Below are positions 8,874 through 16,193 of a DNA stretch of 21,353 nt, piece by piece. Origin of the DNA: CAYMCV01 sp964389005 (lineage in GTDB: Bacteria; Bacillota; Clostridia; Lachnospirales; Lachnospiraceae); the NCBI GenBank assembly GCA_964389005.1, contig CAYMCV010000036.1, positions 1 to 21,353 of the forward strand. The letters are read 5' to 3'. Positions within the stretch are counted from its first letter, which is position 1. Every line of letters begins with the position of its first letter. Made by a program: the position numbers and the translations under genes. The notes beneath the pieces were generated by a model that was given only the letters and a program-made list of their open reading frames with translations, was not told where the DNA came from and did not search any database.

Positions 8874-10469
8874 TTACGCTTCGGATATAGAAATATCATC
8901 TGCAAAATAAACGGCAAAAACATCTCCGCTAACTGTTTCNNNNNNNNNNCCCGAAAGTGTAATGGTAACTTCGTTCCACAACGGTGTTTTCTCCAAAATG
9001 TAGCTCTCTCTCGTGATATGGAGGGTATGCGTTCCCTGCGAAAACTGAGAAAGTAAATAGTCCCTATCAAAGAGTTCTCGAATTGAACTTCTGTCTTTCA
9101 CCAATAATGTCAAATCCGTTTCTTTAGAAAGGAATTCATCGACGGTTGGTAGATTTAACTGGTTCACCAGAAAAGGATGCTTTGACTCAATCGACAAAAC
9201 GCGATTCTGTGATAGATTCAAAACCGCACTGACCAAAACGGATTTTTGAATCGTTGAGCGATACAGCACTTCTTGCTGCAGTTGTTGTTCCATCTTTTTT
9301 TCATAAGTGATGTCTTGGCTGGAGCCAACGGCATACAGCGGATTCCCATCATCATCATAATTGATGCGATATGTAATCTTCTCACACCACTCCTGCTTTT
9401 TTGCATCAGAAAACCAAATTTCTGCTGAAATCTCTTGCTCTCCGGTTTTGAGACGACTGTATAACACCAGCAAATCAACTTTACTCTTTTCCTGTACCAC
9501 TTTGTTCAAAAGTAGCGACTTGGGCAAGTTATCATATACGCCCTTGCGCTCCCAAGCATCACCGATGATACTCTCCCTGATTACACAATGCCCGATAATA
9601 TCCTCTTTCCACACAGTTACTTTGGTATCATACACCGCACTGCTCAAATTTTCATTCTGGTCTTGCAACAATAATTCTCTTTCTTTTTCCTTGGAAACCC
9701 CAAATAAAATGACGCAAACCGTAAATTTCTGCAGACTCTCACCGACTCTTCTCGCGCGAATCGCCGTCCATACATACTCTCCCTTGCTGTTTCTAATGCG
9801 CATCGTACTCTCAAATGTAGTATTTTTACCGGTAATCTCCACCATTGTCTTGAAGTTTTCTTTCCAGTCCTGTGCATAAAACATTTCCTGTGCACGCAGA
9901 CCAATCAATTGTTTCATATCCTTCGGAGAATACCCATAGAGATTCTTAATCTCATCTGAGACAAATGTGATTCTAAGGTCTGATATCTTTGTCGCCTCTA
10001 AAATGACGATTCCACACGGCATCATTGCCAGAAGTGCTTTACTTCTCTGCAAAATTTCATCTTTTCGCTCGCGTATGCTCTCCATCTCTTCTCTGTTGAT
10101 AATAAAACAGATGCCACGATTATCTGAGCCTTTCGCATCTTTATATATGGTCAACTGTAACTGACACCAGATATATGTTCCGTCCTTTTTCGCAAGCCGC
10201 GCCAAAAAATCGTAACCTACATTCCCCTGATACGCTTCTTTACACGCTGTTACAAAAGAATCAATATCCTCAACCCATACAGCATTACCAACCTCACAAT
10301 CCTCAAATATTTCTGTCGCCGGTACATCACTTAACGATAACTCTAAAAATTGTTGTCCCCGATAAAAACACTTGCCTTCTCCATCCCACCAAACAACAAC
10401 CGTACCGCTTCGCTCAATGAGTTGATCTAGAGTTCCTTCCTGTAGTTTCTCTTTTGATTCATAATACAT
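8874..10469 (-). CDS. multi-PAS domain sensory protein without visible output domain (contains 10-N gap)
   Basis: About 531 residues, with an N run replacing roughly residues 507-510. At least three and probably four PAS-like modules can be traced: about 20-130 (GTVVVWWDGEGKCFYRG ... DGTYIWCQL), 145-260 (MMPCGIVILEAT ... GEYVWTAIRAR), 270-390 (ending in AVGSSQDITYEKK), and 400-531 (ending in SGDVFAVYFADDIS). Each ends in the strand and D-I-(T/S) pattern that usually leads into a linker and a GGDEF, EAL or kinase domain, but here the gene stops with TAA. PAS domains sense ligands, redox state or light and mediate dimerisation. No heme or flavin motif could be assigned. The start follows AAAGGGG by 7 bases, with an extended -10 promoter about 60 bases upstream. 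The frame is coherent on both sides of the N run, so the missing stretch is probably short. It may be a regulatory partner of the downstream operon (inference). Confidence 0.75.
   Translation of the reverse strand: MYYESKEKLQEGTLDQLIERSGTVVVWWDGEGKCFYRGQQFLELSLSDVPATEIFEDCEVGNAVWVEDIDSFVTACKEAYQGNVGYDFLARLAKKDGTYIWCQLQLTIYKDAKGSDNRGICFIINREEMESIRERKDEILQRSKALLAMMPCGIVILEATKISDLRITFVSDEIKNLYGYSPKDMKQLIGLRAQEMFYAQDWKENFKTMVEITGKNTTFESTMRIRNSKGEYVWTAIRARRVGESLQKFTVCVILFGVSKEKERELLLQDQNENLSSAVYDTKVTVWKEDIIGHCVIRESIIGDAWERKGVYDNLPKSLLLNKVVQEKSKVDLLVLYSRLKTGEQEISAEIWFSDAKKQEWCEKITYRINYDDDGNPLYAVGSSQDITYEKKMEQQLQQEVLYRSTIQKSVLVSAVLNLSQNRVLSIESKHPFLVNQLNLPTVDEFLSKETDLTLLVKDRSSIRELFDRDYLLSQFSQGTHTLHITRESYILEKTPLWNEVTITLSXXXXETVSGDVFAVYFADDISISEA
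8940..8949. other. assembly gap (10 N)
   Basis: Ten N lie near the 3' end of the PAS gene. Unlike the gap at 4396, no repeated sequence flanks it. The reading frame continues sensibly on both sides, which fits a short gap whose length leaves remainder 1 on division by 3. Ten N is probably a placeholder rather than a measured length. Confidence 0.95.
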
Positions 10470-10529
10470 CTTTTATCCCCTTTACATGATTCATATAAAC
10501 TTCGCTTCATCTTTTCCGAAAGATAACTA

Positions 10530-10558
10530 ATTATATCATATTGTTCCCGTCTTTGCAT
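10530..10558 (-). promoter_or_regulatory. extended -10 promoter for the PAS/SbcCD-like/CapA operon
   Basis: On the minus strand TATAAT (10535 to 10530) is preceded by TGA, giving the extended -10 TGATATAAT. No good -35 hexamer lies 17 bases upstream (TGCAAA is the nearest). Its position about 60 bases before the PAS start codon is right for a sigma-A-type promoter. Confidence 0.6.
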
Positions 10559-10639
10559 TAAACCGGCAAATTTATTTCACTTTCACAGCATTGCGAAAGT
10601 TCATTACTTTCAATTACTAAATCAATAAATCAGCCATAT

Positions 10640-10684
10640 AAAAAAGAGTGCTTTGTATGAAGAACCATACGCGGCACTCTTTTT
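10640..10684 (-). terminator. intrinsic terminator after the PaaK/ACT operon
   Basis: AAAAAGAGTGC (10641-10651) pairs with GCACTCTTTTT (10674-10684), and an inner GTATG/CATAC extends the stem. On the minus strand the GC part is followed by a run of T. It begins 10 bases after the ACT stop codon. The A/T runs on both sides make it potentially bidirectional. Confidence 0.88.
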
Positions 10685-10694
10685 CGATTCGTTT

Positions 10695-11126
10695 TTACAG
10701 AAGATACAGTTTTTCCTGACGCACCAGTTTGATGTTGTTCTTAATGAGAACATCAATTGCAGCATCATTGTCTGCCACTCTAAAAATCAAGTATGCCAGT
10801 TCCTTTTTCTTTGCTATAAAAGCATACATGTATTCTAAGTTAATTTGATTATCGTTCAAAACCTGTAATACCTGCGCCAGTCCACCCGGAGTATCCGGTA
10901 TCTCAACTGCAAGTACAGGCGTTACCGAAAAAATATACCCCTCTTCTTTGAGAATGCACGCTGTTTTATATGTATCGTCCACAATCATTCGTACGATACC
11001 AAAATCCGGCGTGTCTGCAACAGAAATCGCACGCATATCAATTCCATTCGCGTTTAGAACTGCTGTAAATTTCGCCAATTGTCCTGGTTTATTCTCTAAA
11101 AACACAGAAATCTGCTTCACTGTCAT
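10695..11126 (-). CDS. tandem ACT-domain protein, putative amino-acid sensor
   Basis: A 143-residue protein made of two ACT domains. The first spans about residues 3-68 (VKQISVFLENKPGQLAKF..., with the typical N-K-P-G-x-L turn), and the second about 70-140 (VEIPDTPGGLAQVLQVL...NINLEYMYAF pattern). The ATG at 11126 is chosen because AAGGAGA sits 5 bases before it and the ACT fold starts immediately. An in-frame ATG at 11177 would add 17 unrelated residues. ACT domains bind amino acids and regulate enzymes. Small two-ACT proteins are commonly found beside phenylacetate-CoA ligase genes, as here, where the ligase ends 60 bases upstream. A regulatory role in aromatic amino acid or arylacetate metabolism is inferred. 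No enzyme domain is fused. Confidence 0.88.
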   Translation of the reverse strand: MTVKQISVFLENKPGQLAKFTAVLNANGIDMRAISVADTPDFGIVRMIVDDTYKTACILKEEGYIFSVTPVLAVEIPDTPGGLAQVLQVLNDNQINLEYMYAFIAKKKELAYLIFRVADNDAAIDVLIKNNIKLVRQEKLYLL

Positions 11127-11186
11127 AAGAATCTCCTTCCATATATGAATATCTATGACGCATATCGTCATATTCACATCGTCTGA

Positions 11187-12494
11187 TTAGTATAGATTTC
11201 TTGTATCAATGATTCTGACTGCTTTTCCTTCACTACGCGGAATGCTCTTAGGACCAACCAGTTGAACCTTAACATAAATTCCAAGCATTGCTTTCATTGC
11301 ATCCACAAGTTCTTTTTCTCTCTTTGAAATTTCACCGACTGCATCGGAGAACATTTCCGGTGTCATTTCAACATGCACTTCGATTTTATCACTGTGATTC
11401 TCACGGCTGACAAGAATCTGATAATTTGCGGGATATCCCTTATTCAACAACACGGTCTCAATCTGTGAAGGGAATACATTGACACCTTTCACAATGAGCA
11501 TATCATCACTGCGTCCCATTGGTTTCGACATCATAATATGTGTTCTTCCGCAAGCGCACTTCTCCTCATGCAAAATGCAGATATCCTTTGTTCTGTAACG
11601 AAGTAACGGAAAAGCTTCTTTCGTGATACAGGTAAACACCAATTCTCCTTTTTCTCCGTAAGGCAATACCTCACCTGTCTTGGGATTGATGATTTCTGCA
11701 ATAAAGTGGTCTTCATTGATATGCATCCCTGTCTGTGCACTGCACTCAAACGCAACGCCGGGGCCGGAGATCTCGGTCAATCCATAGATATCGTATGCCC
11801 TAAGCTTCAGTTTGTTCTGTATTTCTTCACGCATTTCCTGCGTCCATGCCTCTGCACCAAAGATACCTGCCTTGAGATGAATTTCATTCTGTAAGCCCTT
11901 TTCTTCAATCGTCTCAGCCAGATAAGCGGCATAAGAAGGCGTACAACATAAAATGGTGGTTCCCAAATCGCACATGAACTGCAACTGCCGCTCAGTGTTT
12001 CCCGATGACATTGGTAATGTCATACAACCAACCTTATGCGAACCTCCGTGTAAACCGGCGCCACCGGTAAATAAGCCGTATCCGTATGCCACTTGTACAA
12101 CATCCTCATTGGTCCCGCCGGCTGCAACAATCGCACGCGCACAACAGTCTTCCCATAAGTTAATGTCATTTTGTGTGTAAAAAGCAACCACACGGCGTCC
12201 TGTGGTACCGCTTGTGGATTGAATTCGTACCACATCTTTCTGCGGTACGGCCAGCAATCCCTTGGGATATGCTTCTCGTAAATCATCCTTAGTGATAAAA
12301 GGTAATTTCTTCAAGTCATCAACGGAGTGAATATCATCCGGAGATACACCTGCACGTTCCATCATATCATGATAATATGTAACATGTTCATAAGCATGTT
12401 TGACCTGCTTTACGAGTCGTTCATCCTGCCATGCTCTGATTTGCTCACGAGATGCACACTCGATTTCAGGTTGATAATAGTGTTCCATGTTCAT
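11187..12494 (-). CDS. paaK: phenylacetate-CoA ligase family AMP-forming enzyme
   Basis: Up to 435 residues, the usual length for PaaK-type enzymes, which activate phenylacetate or related aryl acids with ATP to the acyl adenylate and then the CoA thioester. Visible motifs are the phosphate loop STSGTTGRR (residues 93-101), YGYGLFTGG, the adenylate-binding DIYGLTEISGPG, and RYRTKDI. A Cys-x-Cys-Gly near the C-terminal hinge (EEKCACGRTH) and GRSDDMLIVKGVNVFPSQIE, containing the hinge and ligase-type residues, follow. Two starts are possible: ATG at 12494 and ATG at 12488. The AAGGAAG site lies only 2 bases before the first but 8 before the second, so 12488 may be preferred. The adjoining ACT gene is the usual partner. 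In anaerobes this pair often accompanies indolepyruvate:ferredoxin oxidoreductase genes, which are not in this window. The exact aryl substrate is not determined. Confidence 0.9.
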   Translation of the reverse strand: MNMEHYYQPEIECASREQIRAWQDERLVKQVKHAYEHVTYYHDMMERAGVSPDDIHSVDDLKKLPFITKDDLREAYPKGLLAVPQKDVVRIQSTSGTTGRRVVAFYTQNDINLWEDCCARAIVAAGGTNEDVVQVAYGYGLFTGGAGLHGGSHKVGCMTLPMSSGNTERQLQFMCDLGTTILCCTPSYAAYLAETIEEKGLQNEIHLKAGIFGAEAWTQEMREEIQNKLKLRAYDIYGLTEISGPGVAFECSAQTGMHINEDHFIAEIINPKTGEVLPYGEKGELVFTCITKEAFPLLRYRTKDICILHEEKCACGRTHIMMSKPMGRSDDMLIVKGVNVFPSQIETVLLNKGYPANYQILVSRENHSDKIEVHVEMTPEMFSDAVGEISKREKELVDAMKAMLGIYVKVQLVGPKSIPRSEGKAVRIIDTRNLY

Positions 12495-12530
12495 AACTTC
12501 CTTTTTCTTTTAGTCTGTCCCTATCAGTAA

Positions 12531-12558
12531 AGTATAACATAAATATCAATCAAGTAAA
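12531..12558 (-). promoter_or_regulatory. promoter of the PaaK/ACT operon
   Basis: Minus-strand TTTACT (12558-12553), a 16-base spacer, then TATACT (12536-12531) preceded by TGT, an extended -10. It lies about 40 bases upstream of the ligase start. Confidence 0.6.
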
Positions 12559-12570
12559 TAGCATTTCCAT

Positions 12571-12619
12571 TCAAAAATGAGTGTAAAATGCGAAATTTTC
12601 ATCACATTCTACACTCATT
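12571..12619 (-). terminator. intrinsic terminator after the lipoprotein gene
   Basis: Two 15-base arms (12576-12590 and 12605-12619) are complementary except at one position. That position is a G-U pair in the minus-strand RNA but an A-C mismatch in the plus-strand RNA. The minus-strand stem runs into TTTTT. It begins 10 bases after the stop of the large lipoprotein gene. Confidence 0.85.
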
Positions 12620-12628
12620 CATATCATT

Positions 12629-14632
12629 TTATTGTTGCGGCTCTACCGGCTGCGGTATCGGTTGCTCTACCGGCTGCGGTATCGGTTGCTCTACCGGTTG
12701 CGGTATCGGTTGCTCTACCGGTTGCGGTATCGGTTGCGCTGCCGATTGCGGTATCGGTTGCGATGCCGATTGCGGTATCGGTTGCGCTGCCTTTTTCTTC
12801 TTCACGCCCTTAATGATTGCAATCAATAGCATAATCACACCAACAAACAACATTAGTATGGCAATCAGCAATACCAATACCATAGCAAAGCCTGATCCAT
12901 TCAGTTTGGAAACAACAAGTGATTCCGTTGTTGACTCATTGTTTTGTAATGTTGCTGTGTACAGATTACCTTCTTTTACCAAATCAGGATTATCTATCAC
13001 AACTTTACCGCCCAACTCCAATGTATAGTTCACCGGTATACTCCATCTTTCATCAGAACTGCTAAATACATAACCACGCAAATTAACGGATTCGCTGTAT
13101 ACACATTTCTTTGTAAAACTTAAAAATTTACTTTCTTCTGCATAATGAAAATTATTAGCATTTTCAATTGACGTCAAAAACTGATTCTGTTCTTCGATAT
13201 CAGCAGTTGTTCCACGCATTACAATTGTAAGCGTTTTGTCCTCCGGCGTAATTGTAAGTTTCTGCACTGCACTTTCTTCTGCCATTGATACCTTTTCATT
13301 TAATGTATCGGCAATGTTTTTTACCAAATCTGCAGTTGCATCATCATCAAAAGTAAAAACCAGTTTTTTCTCTATCTTTTCGGGGTTCTTAATCTTAACA
13401 TTATAATCAACACCGGAAAAATGATTAAATACCGTTGATCGAATACCAATATCTTCCACTGTCATATCATATAAATAGTACTCGTGATAACCTTCGTATG
13501 TATCTGAATCATAATAGTAATCGCTTCTGATACACTCATTTTCCTGATCCGCAAACCAATCGGTTACCGACTTCGTTTCTTCAACATCCACTTCGTCTTC
13601 GCTGCTATCATATGATTCATCTATGTAGTAAAGCGTCTCGTCTTGATCCATGTCTTTGATGCAGTAGTTAACATTAACTTCTCCGGCTGAATTACACCCG
13701 AAATTGCTCATGTCCAATCTCTCAATAAAACTTGCATCTTCCGAGAATAGAACAGCACTTTCTTGAAACGCATCATCCTCCCATTCAGGGAAGTTCGTAA
13801 ATTCCGAGTTCTCTGAGTGACAGAATTTTGCCATAGCATCCCGCATCTCTGACAAAGACAAATTCTTCATCTCAACCGCATATGTATTCATTCCCATATC
13901 GGCAGACCATGCTCCGGTTACACCGCTTGCCAAACCTTCATCCAGATAAGTTGTGATAGCATCCTTTTTATCTGCAATATCACTGTCACTGATATGGATG
14001 TTGATTGTTCTGTTATAATGATTGTCAGGTAATACTTCAGTCAGTATATCGATACTTTCGATATGCGTATATGTTACATTAGACACACTCACGCGATATC
14101 CGCTATCCGATGCAAATTCCTGCCCTCCATAATTCAATGCATAGGATTCTTCTTCAAAGATATAACTTGCATTTTCACTGGATACGTATCCTGAGTTCTG
14201 CATTAACGTCGATAACCAACTCATAATGTCCGGTCCGGAGAAATCTTCTTCATAAACAATTCCTTCCGAAAATACAGAATCGCAAAATCGATATTCAATT
14301 TCAGCAGGTTCCGCAGTCATAATTGTTGAAACCTGTGTCTTATAATCCAGTATGGAACTGAAATTCATTGTAAAGGTTGCAGTATAACTCGTTTCATCTT
14401 CTGATAAAAAATAAGTCATAACAGACGGACAATTTGACGCAATCGTCTGATCTACTGCTTCAATCGTTCCATTAACGTATTCACTAAAATCTTCTTTTGA
14501 AATAGTAAGCGTCATGACACGCGAACCGCTTTCATCATCGTTCAAATTAACGGTTGATATCAAATTTCCACCACATCCCGCCAATATAAACAAACACAAT
14601 GTCATATAACATAACAATAAATACTTTTTCAC
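12629..14632 (-). CDS. large lipoprotein with C-terminal membrane helix and Pro/Gln repeat tail, unknown function
   Basis: A 667-residue protein. The chosen start is GTG at 14632, preceded by AAGGGGG, because it begins a lipoprotein signal (VKKYLLLCYM...FILAGC, Cys20). A longer frame back to 14731 would overlap the previous gene and lacks support. The ectodomain of about 560 residues is acidic and rich in Ser, Thr and Tyr (for example YYDSDTYEGYHEYY), with no catalytic motif recognised. At about 582-608 lies a strong membrane helix followed by GVKKKK, then a 53-residue tail of six QPIPQxxx octapeptides ending EPQQ. The protein is thus predicted to be anchored twice, by lipid at the N terminus and a helix at the C terminus, with the repeats in the cytoplasm. 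It starts 13 bases after the small membrane gene and probably forms an operon with it. Confidence 0.8.
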   Translation of the reverse strand: MKKYLLLCYMTLCLFILAGCGGNLISTVNLNDDESGSRVMTLTISKEDFSEYVNGTIEAVDQTIASNCPSVMTYFLSEDETSYTATFTMNFSSILDYKTQVSTIMTAEPAEIEYRFCDSVFSEGIVYEEDFSGPDIMSWLSTLMQNSGYVSSENASYIFEEESYALNYGGQEFASDSGYRVSVSNVTYTHIESIDILTEVLPDNHYNRTINIHISDSDIADKKDAITTYLDEGLASGVTGAWSADMGMNTYAVEMKNLSLSEMRDAMAKFCHSENSEFTNFPEWEDDAFQESAVLFSEDASFIERLDMSNFGCNSAGEVNVNYCIKDMDQDETLYYIDESYDSSEDEVDVEETKSVTDWFADQENECIRSDYYYDSDTYEGYHEYYLYDMTVEDIGIRSTVFNHFSGVDYNVKIKNPEKIEKKLVFTFDDDATADLVKNIADTLNEKVSMAEESAVQKLTITPEDKTLTIVMRGTTADIEEQNQFLTSIENANNFHYAEESKFLSFTKKCVYSESVNLRGYVFSSSDERWSIPVNYTLELGGKVVIDNPDLVKEGNLYTATLQNNESTTESLVVSKLNGSGFAMVLVLLIAILMLFVGVIMLLIAIIKGVKKKKAAQPIPQSASQPIPQSAAQPIPQPVEQPIPQPVEQPIPQPVEQPIPQPVEPQQ
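12641..12784. repeat. six tandem 24-bp repeats encoding the QPIPQ octapeptide tail
   Basis: Six units begin at 12641, 12665, 12689, 12713, 12737 and 12761. The core CTCTACCGG(C/T)TGCGGTAT is shared by units 1-4. Units 5 and 6 differ in the first 10 bases but keep TGCGGTATCGGTTG. The unit length is a multiple of three, so copy-number change by slippage would lengthen or shorten the protein tail in frame. Confidence 0.93.
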
Positions 14633-14645
14633 AATATATTCCCCC

Positions 14646-15044
14646 TTACCATGGATTGATGTACCACTTGTTATCAATGCGAAGCATATCAAGTGTCTCA
14701 TATTCGCAGTTTTGTACTCCGTCTTCCTCATAGATTACGGCAACGTGAACTTCTATTTCATCTGCACTGCTCTTTTCAACCGTCTTCTCATAAATAAAAT
14801 TGGGGTTCTGTCCATAATATGGAAGGTCTGACGGGACAAAAAACGACAGCATACCGGCTGTCCCCGGTTCACACAATTTCTCAACCTCAGAGATTTTCCC
14901 TTTCTTAATTGCTTTCTCGTACTTCTCCAATATTGATTCCGGTCCAACCTTGATACTGCCAATAATTCCACTTATAATGAGAATTATAAAACATAGGAAG
15001 GATATGCATAACGGAATCAAACTAAACAATATACCTTTCTTCAT
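14646..15044 (-). CDS. small membrane-anchored protein, unknown function (DUF4878-like fold possible)
   Basis: A 132-residue protein. An N-terminal hydrophobic helix (about residues 5-30) is followed by an exported domain of about 100 residues. The domain opens with ESILEKYEKAIKKGKISEVEKLC and closes with LRIDNKWYINPW. A helix of the form of a growing or accumulating kinase-independent NTF2-like domain, ending in a strand with x-x-x-K-W-Y-I, is the typical outline of DUF4878/lumazine-binding-like extracytoplasmic proteins; the assignment is by pattern only. GGGAG lies 6 bases before the ATG. Its stop codon TAA is part of the ribosome site of the lipoprotein gene 13 bases downstream, so the two are probably co-expressed. 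The palindrome-bearing promoter at 15088-15116 lies just upstream. Confidence 0.75.
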   Translation of the reverse strand: MKKGILFSLIPLCISFLCFIILIISGIIGSIKVGPESILEKYEKAIKKGKISEVEKLCEPGTAGMLSFFVPSDLPYYGQNPNFIYEKTVEKSSADEIEVHVAVIYEEDGVQNCEYETLDMLRIDNKWYINPW

Positions 15045-15081
15045 TTTTTCTCCCTTCTACTCTCGTAAAATCATAAATTTC

Positions 15082-15116
15082 GTAAACAGTTTACTACAAT
15101 TTATACATAATATCAA
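15082..15116 (-). promoter_or_regulatory. promoter with an overlapping palindromic operator candidate
   Basis: Minus-strand TTGATA (15116-15111), a 17-base spacer, then TAAACT (15093-15088). The perfect palindrome GTAAAC-A-GTTTAC (15082-15094) covers the -10. Two further GTAAACCC copies lie upstream at 15152 and 15164. This arrangement suggests repression by a DNA-binding protein, possibly LacI-like; no regulator gene is in the window. Confidence 0.5.
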
Positions 15117-15183
15117 GGAATTTACCAAAACTATCCATGTTTCACAAAGATGTAAACCCAATCGTAAACCCTTTCGATGACAT

Positions 15184-15223
15184 ATAAAAACCGCAAAGCA
15201 ATTCATATGAACCACTTTGCGGT
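15184..15223 (-). terminator. intrinsic terminator of the sugar ABC operon
   Basis: ACCGCAAAG (15190-15198) pairs with CTTTGCGGT (15215-15223). On the minus strand the stem is followed by TTTTTAT. It starts about 30 bases after the second permease gene. Confidence 0.88.
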
Positions 15224-15253
15224 CTAATAAACGTTTGAATACGTTGGTACAAA

Positions 15254-16180
15254 TTATCCTTTTACCGAACCCAAAGCAACACCGGCAATGATGTACTTGG
15301 ATAAAATCAAGTAAACAACAATCAACGGTAATACTGTCAAGGTCAATCCCAAATAAACCGAACCGAACTCTGTCTTAAAGATATCACCACGTAGCAAACT
15401 TACCATAATCGGCATGGTGTATTTCTTCTGATCCGTTAACAATACCAACGGTGTAAACAGGTTGTTCCAAGCGCCTACAAAGCTGAAAATTGCCTGTGTA
15501 GCAATCGCCGGTTTCATAATGGGAAGAACAATTCTGTTAAAGATATAGAATTCTCTCGCGCCATCAATACGAGCAGATTGAACAATTTCCATTGACAATG
15601 CCGGAATCAAATACTGTCTCATGAAGAATACCATGGTTGGCGATGCAATCGCCGGCAGAATCAACATTAACATATTGTTGGTCATATGAATGGAATAAAC
15701 CATCTGATAGAATCCAATCATAGTAACCTGTGCCGGAATCATCATTACTGCCATGATAAAACTAAAGAATGCTTGTTTAAACTTCCACTCATAAGCTACT
15801 TGTGCATATGCTGTCAATGATGAAAAATATACAGCCAGTAAAGTTGCCGAAGCAGATATAATAAGTGAGTTAGCGAATCCAAGGAACGGATTAAAACTCT
15901 TACCCAATAAGATCTGGAAGTTCTTTACTACATGTACCGAAGGTATCAAGGAAATCGCACTTGATTGAATCTCCGGTGTGGAACGCGTTGCGTTCACAAT
16001 CATAATCCAAAAAGGCAGGATTGAAATAATCGCCAAAATTATACATACAATATAGATGAATACTTTGAGAACTTTACTACCGACGCCTTTGTTTTTATCC
16101 TCTACCGTTAATGAAAACTTATCTTTACCAGAAGAGGCTTTGACCTTGTTATAAGAATCACTTTCTTTCGTTACAGCCAT
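15254..16180 (-). CDS. sugar ABC transporter permease, MalG/AraQ type
   Basis: A 308-residue inner-membrane permease. A lysine-rich cytoplasmic N terminus is followed by six predicted helices, the first near VFIYIVCIILAIISILPFWI. The cytoplasmic coupling loop has the EAA-type pattern SARIDGAREFYIFNRIVLPIMKP, in which D-G-A and the later I-x-L-P are the conserved ATPase contact residues. The protein ends in the typical YLILSKYIIAGVALGSVKG of carbohydrate-uptake permeases of the MalG branch. The ATG follows TAGGAGGG by 6 bases and lies 13 bases after the first permease. It pairs with that permease to form the membrane channel. No ATP-binding subunit is encoded in the operon; such systems normally borrow a shared MsmK/UgpC-type ATPase coded elsewhere. 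Confidence 0.93.
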   Translation of the reverse strand: MAVTKESDSYNKVKASSGKDKFSLTVEDKNKGVGSKVLKVFIYIVCIILAIISILPFWIMIVNATRSTPEIQSSAISLIPSVHVVKNFQILLGKSFNPFLGFANSLIISASATLLAVYFSSLTAYAQVAYEWKFKQAFFSFIMAVMMIPAQVTMIGFYQMVYSIHMTNNMLMLILPAIASPTMVFFMRQYLIPALSMEIVQSARIDGAREFYIFNRIVLPIMKPAIATQAIFSFVGAWNNLFTPLVLLTDQKKYTMPIMVSLLRGDIFKTEFGSVYLGLTLTVLPLIVVYLILSKYIIAGVALGSVKG

Positions 16181-16193
16181 GATTGCCCTCCTA

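Noticed and set aside
9361..9879. 172-residue plus-strand open frame opposite the PAS gene
   Set aside because: No ribosome site, low-complexity Ser/Leu composition typical of an antisense shadow, and the minus strand codes for PAS modules.
12641..12784. Possible CRISPR-like array
   Set aside because: The repeats are directly adjacent with no spacers, lie in frame inside a gene, and no cas gene is present.
12588..13028. Plus-strand frames over the 24-bp repeats encoding Gly/Cys-rich or Leu/Arg-rich repeats
   Set aside because: These are antisense readings of the lipoprotein tail repeats. They lack a ribosome site, and the minus-strand gene has a lipoprotein signal, membrane helix and terminator.
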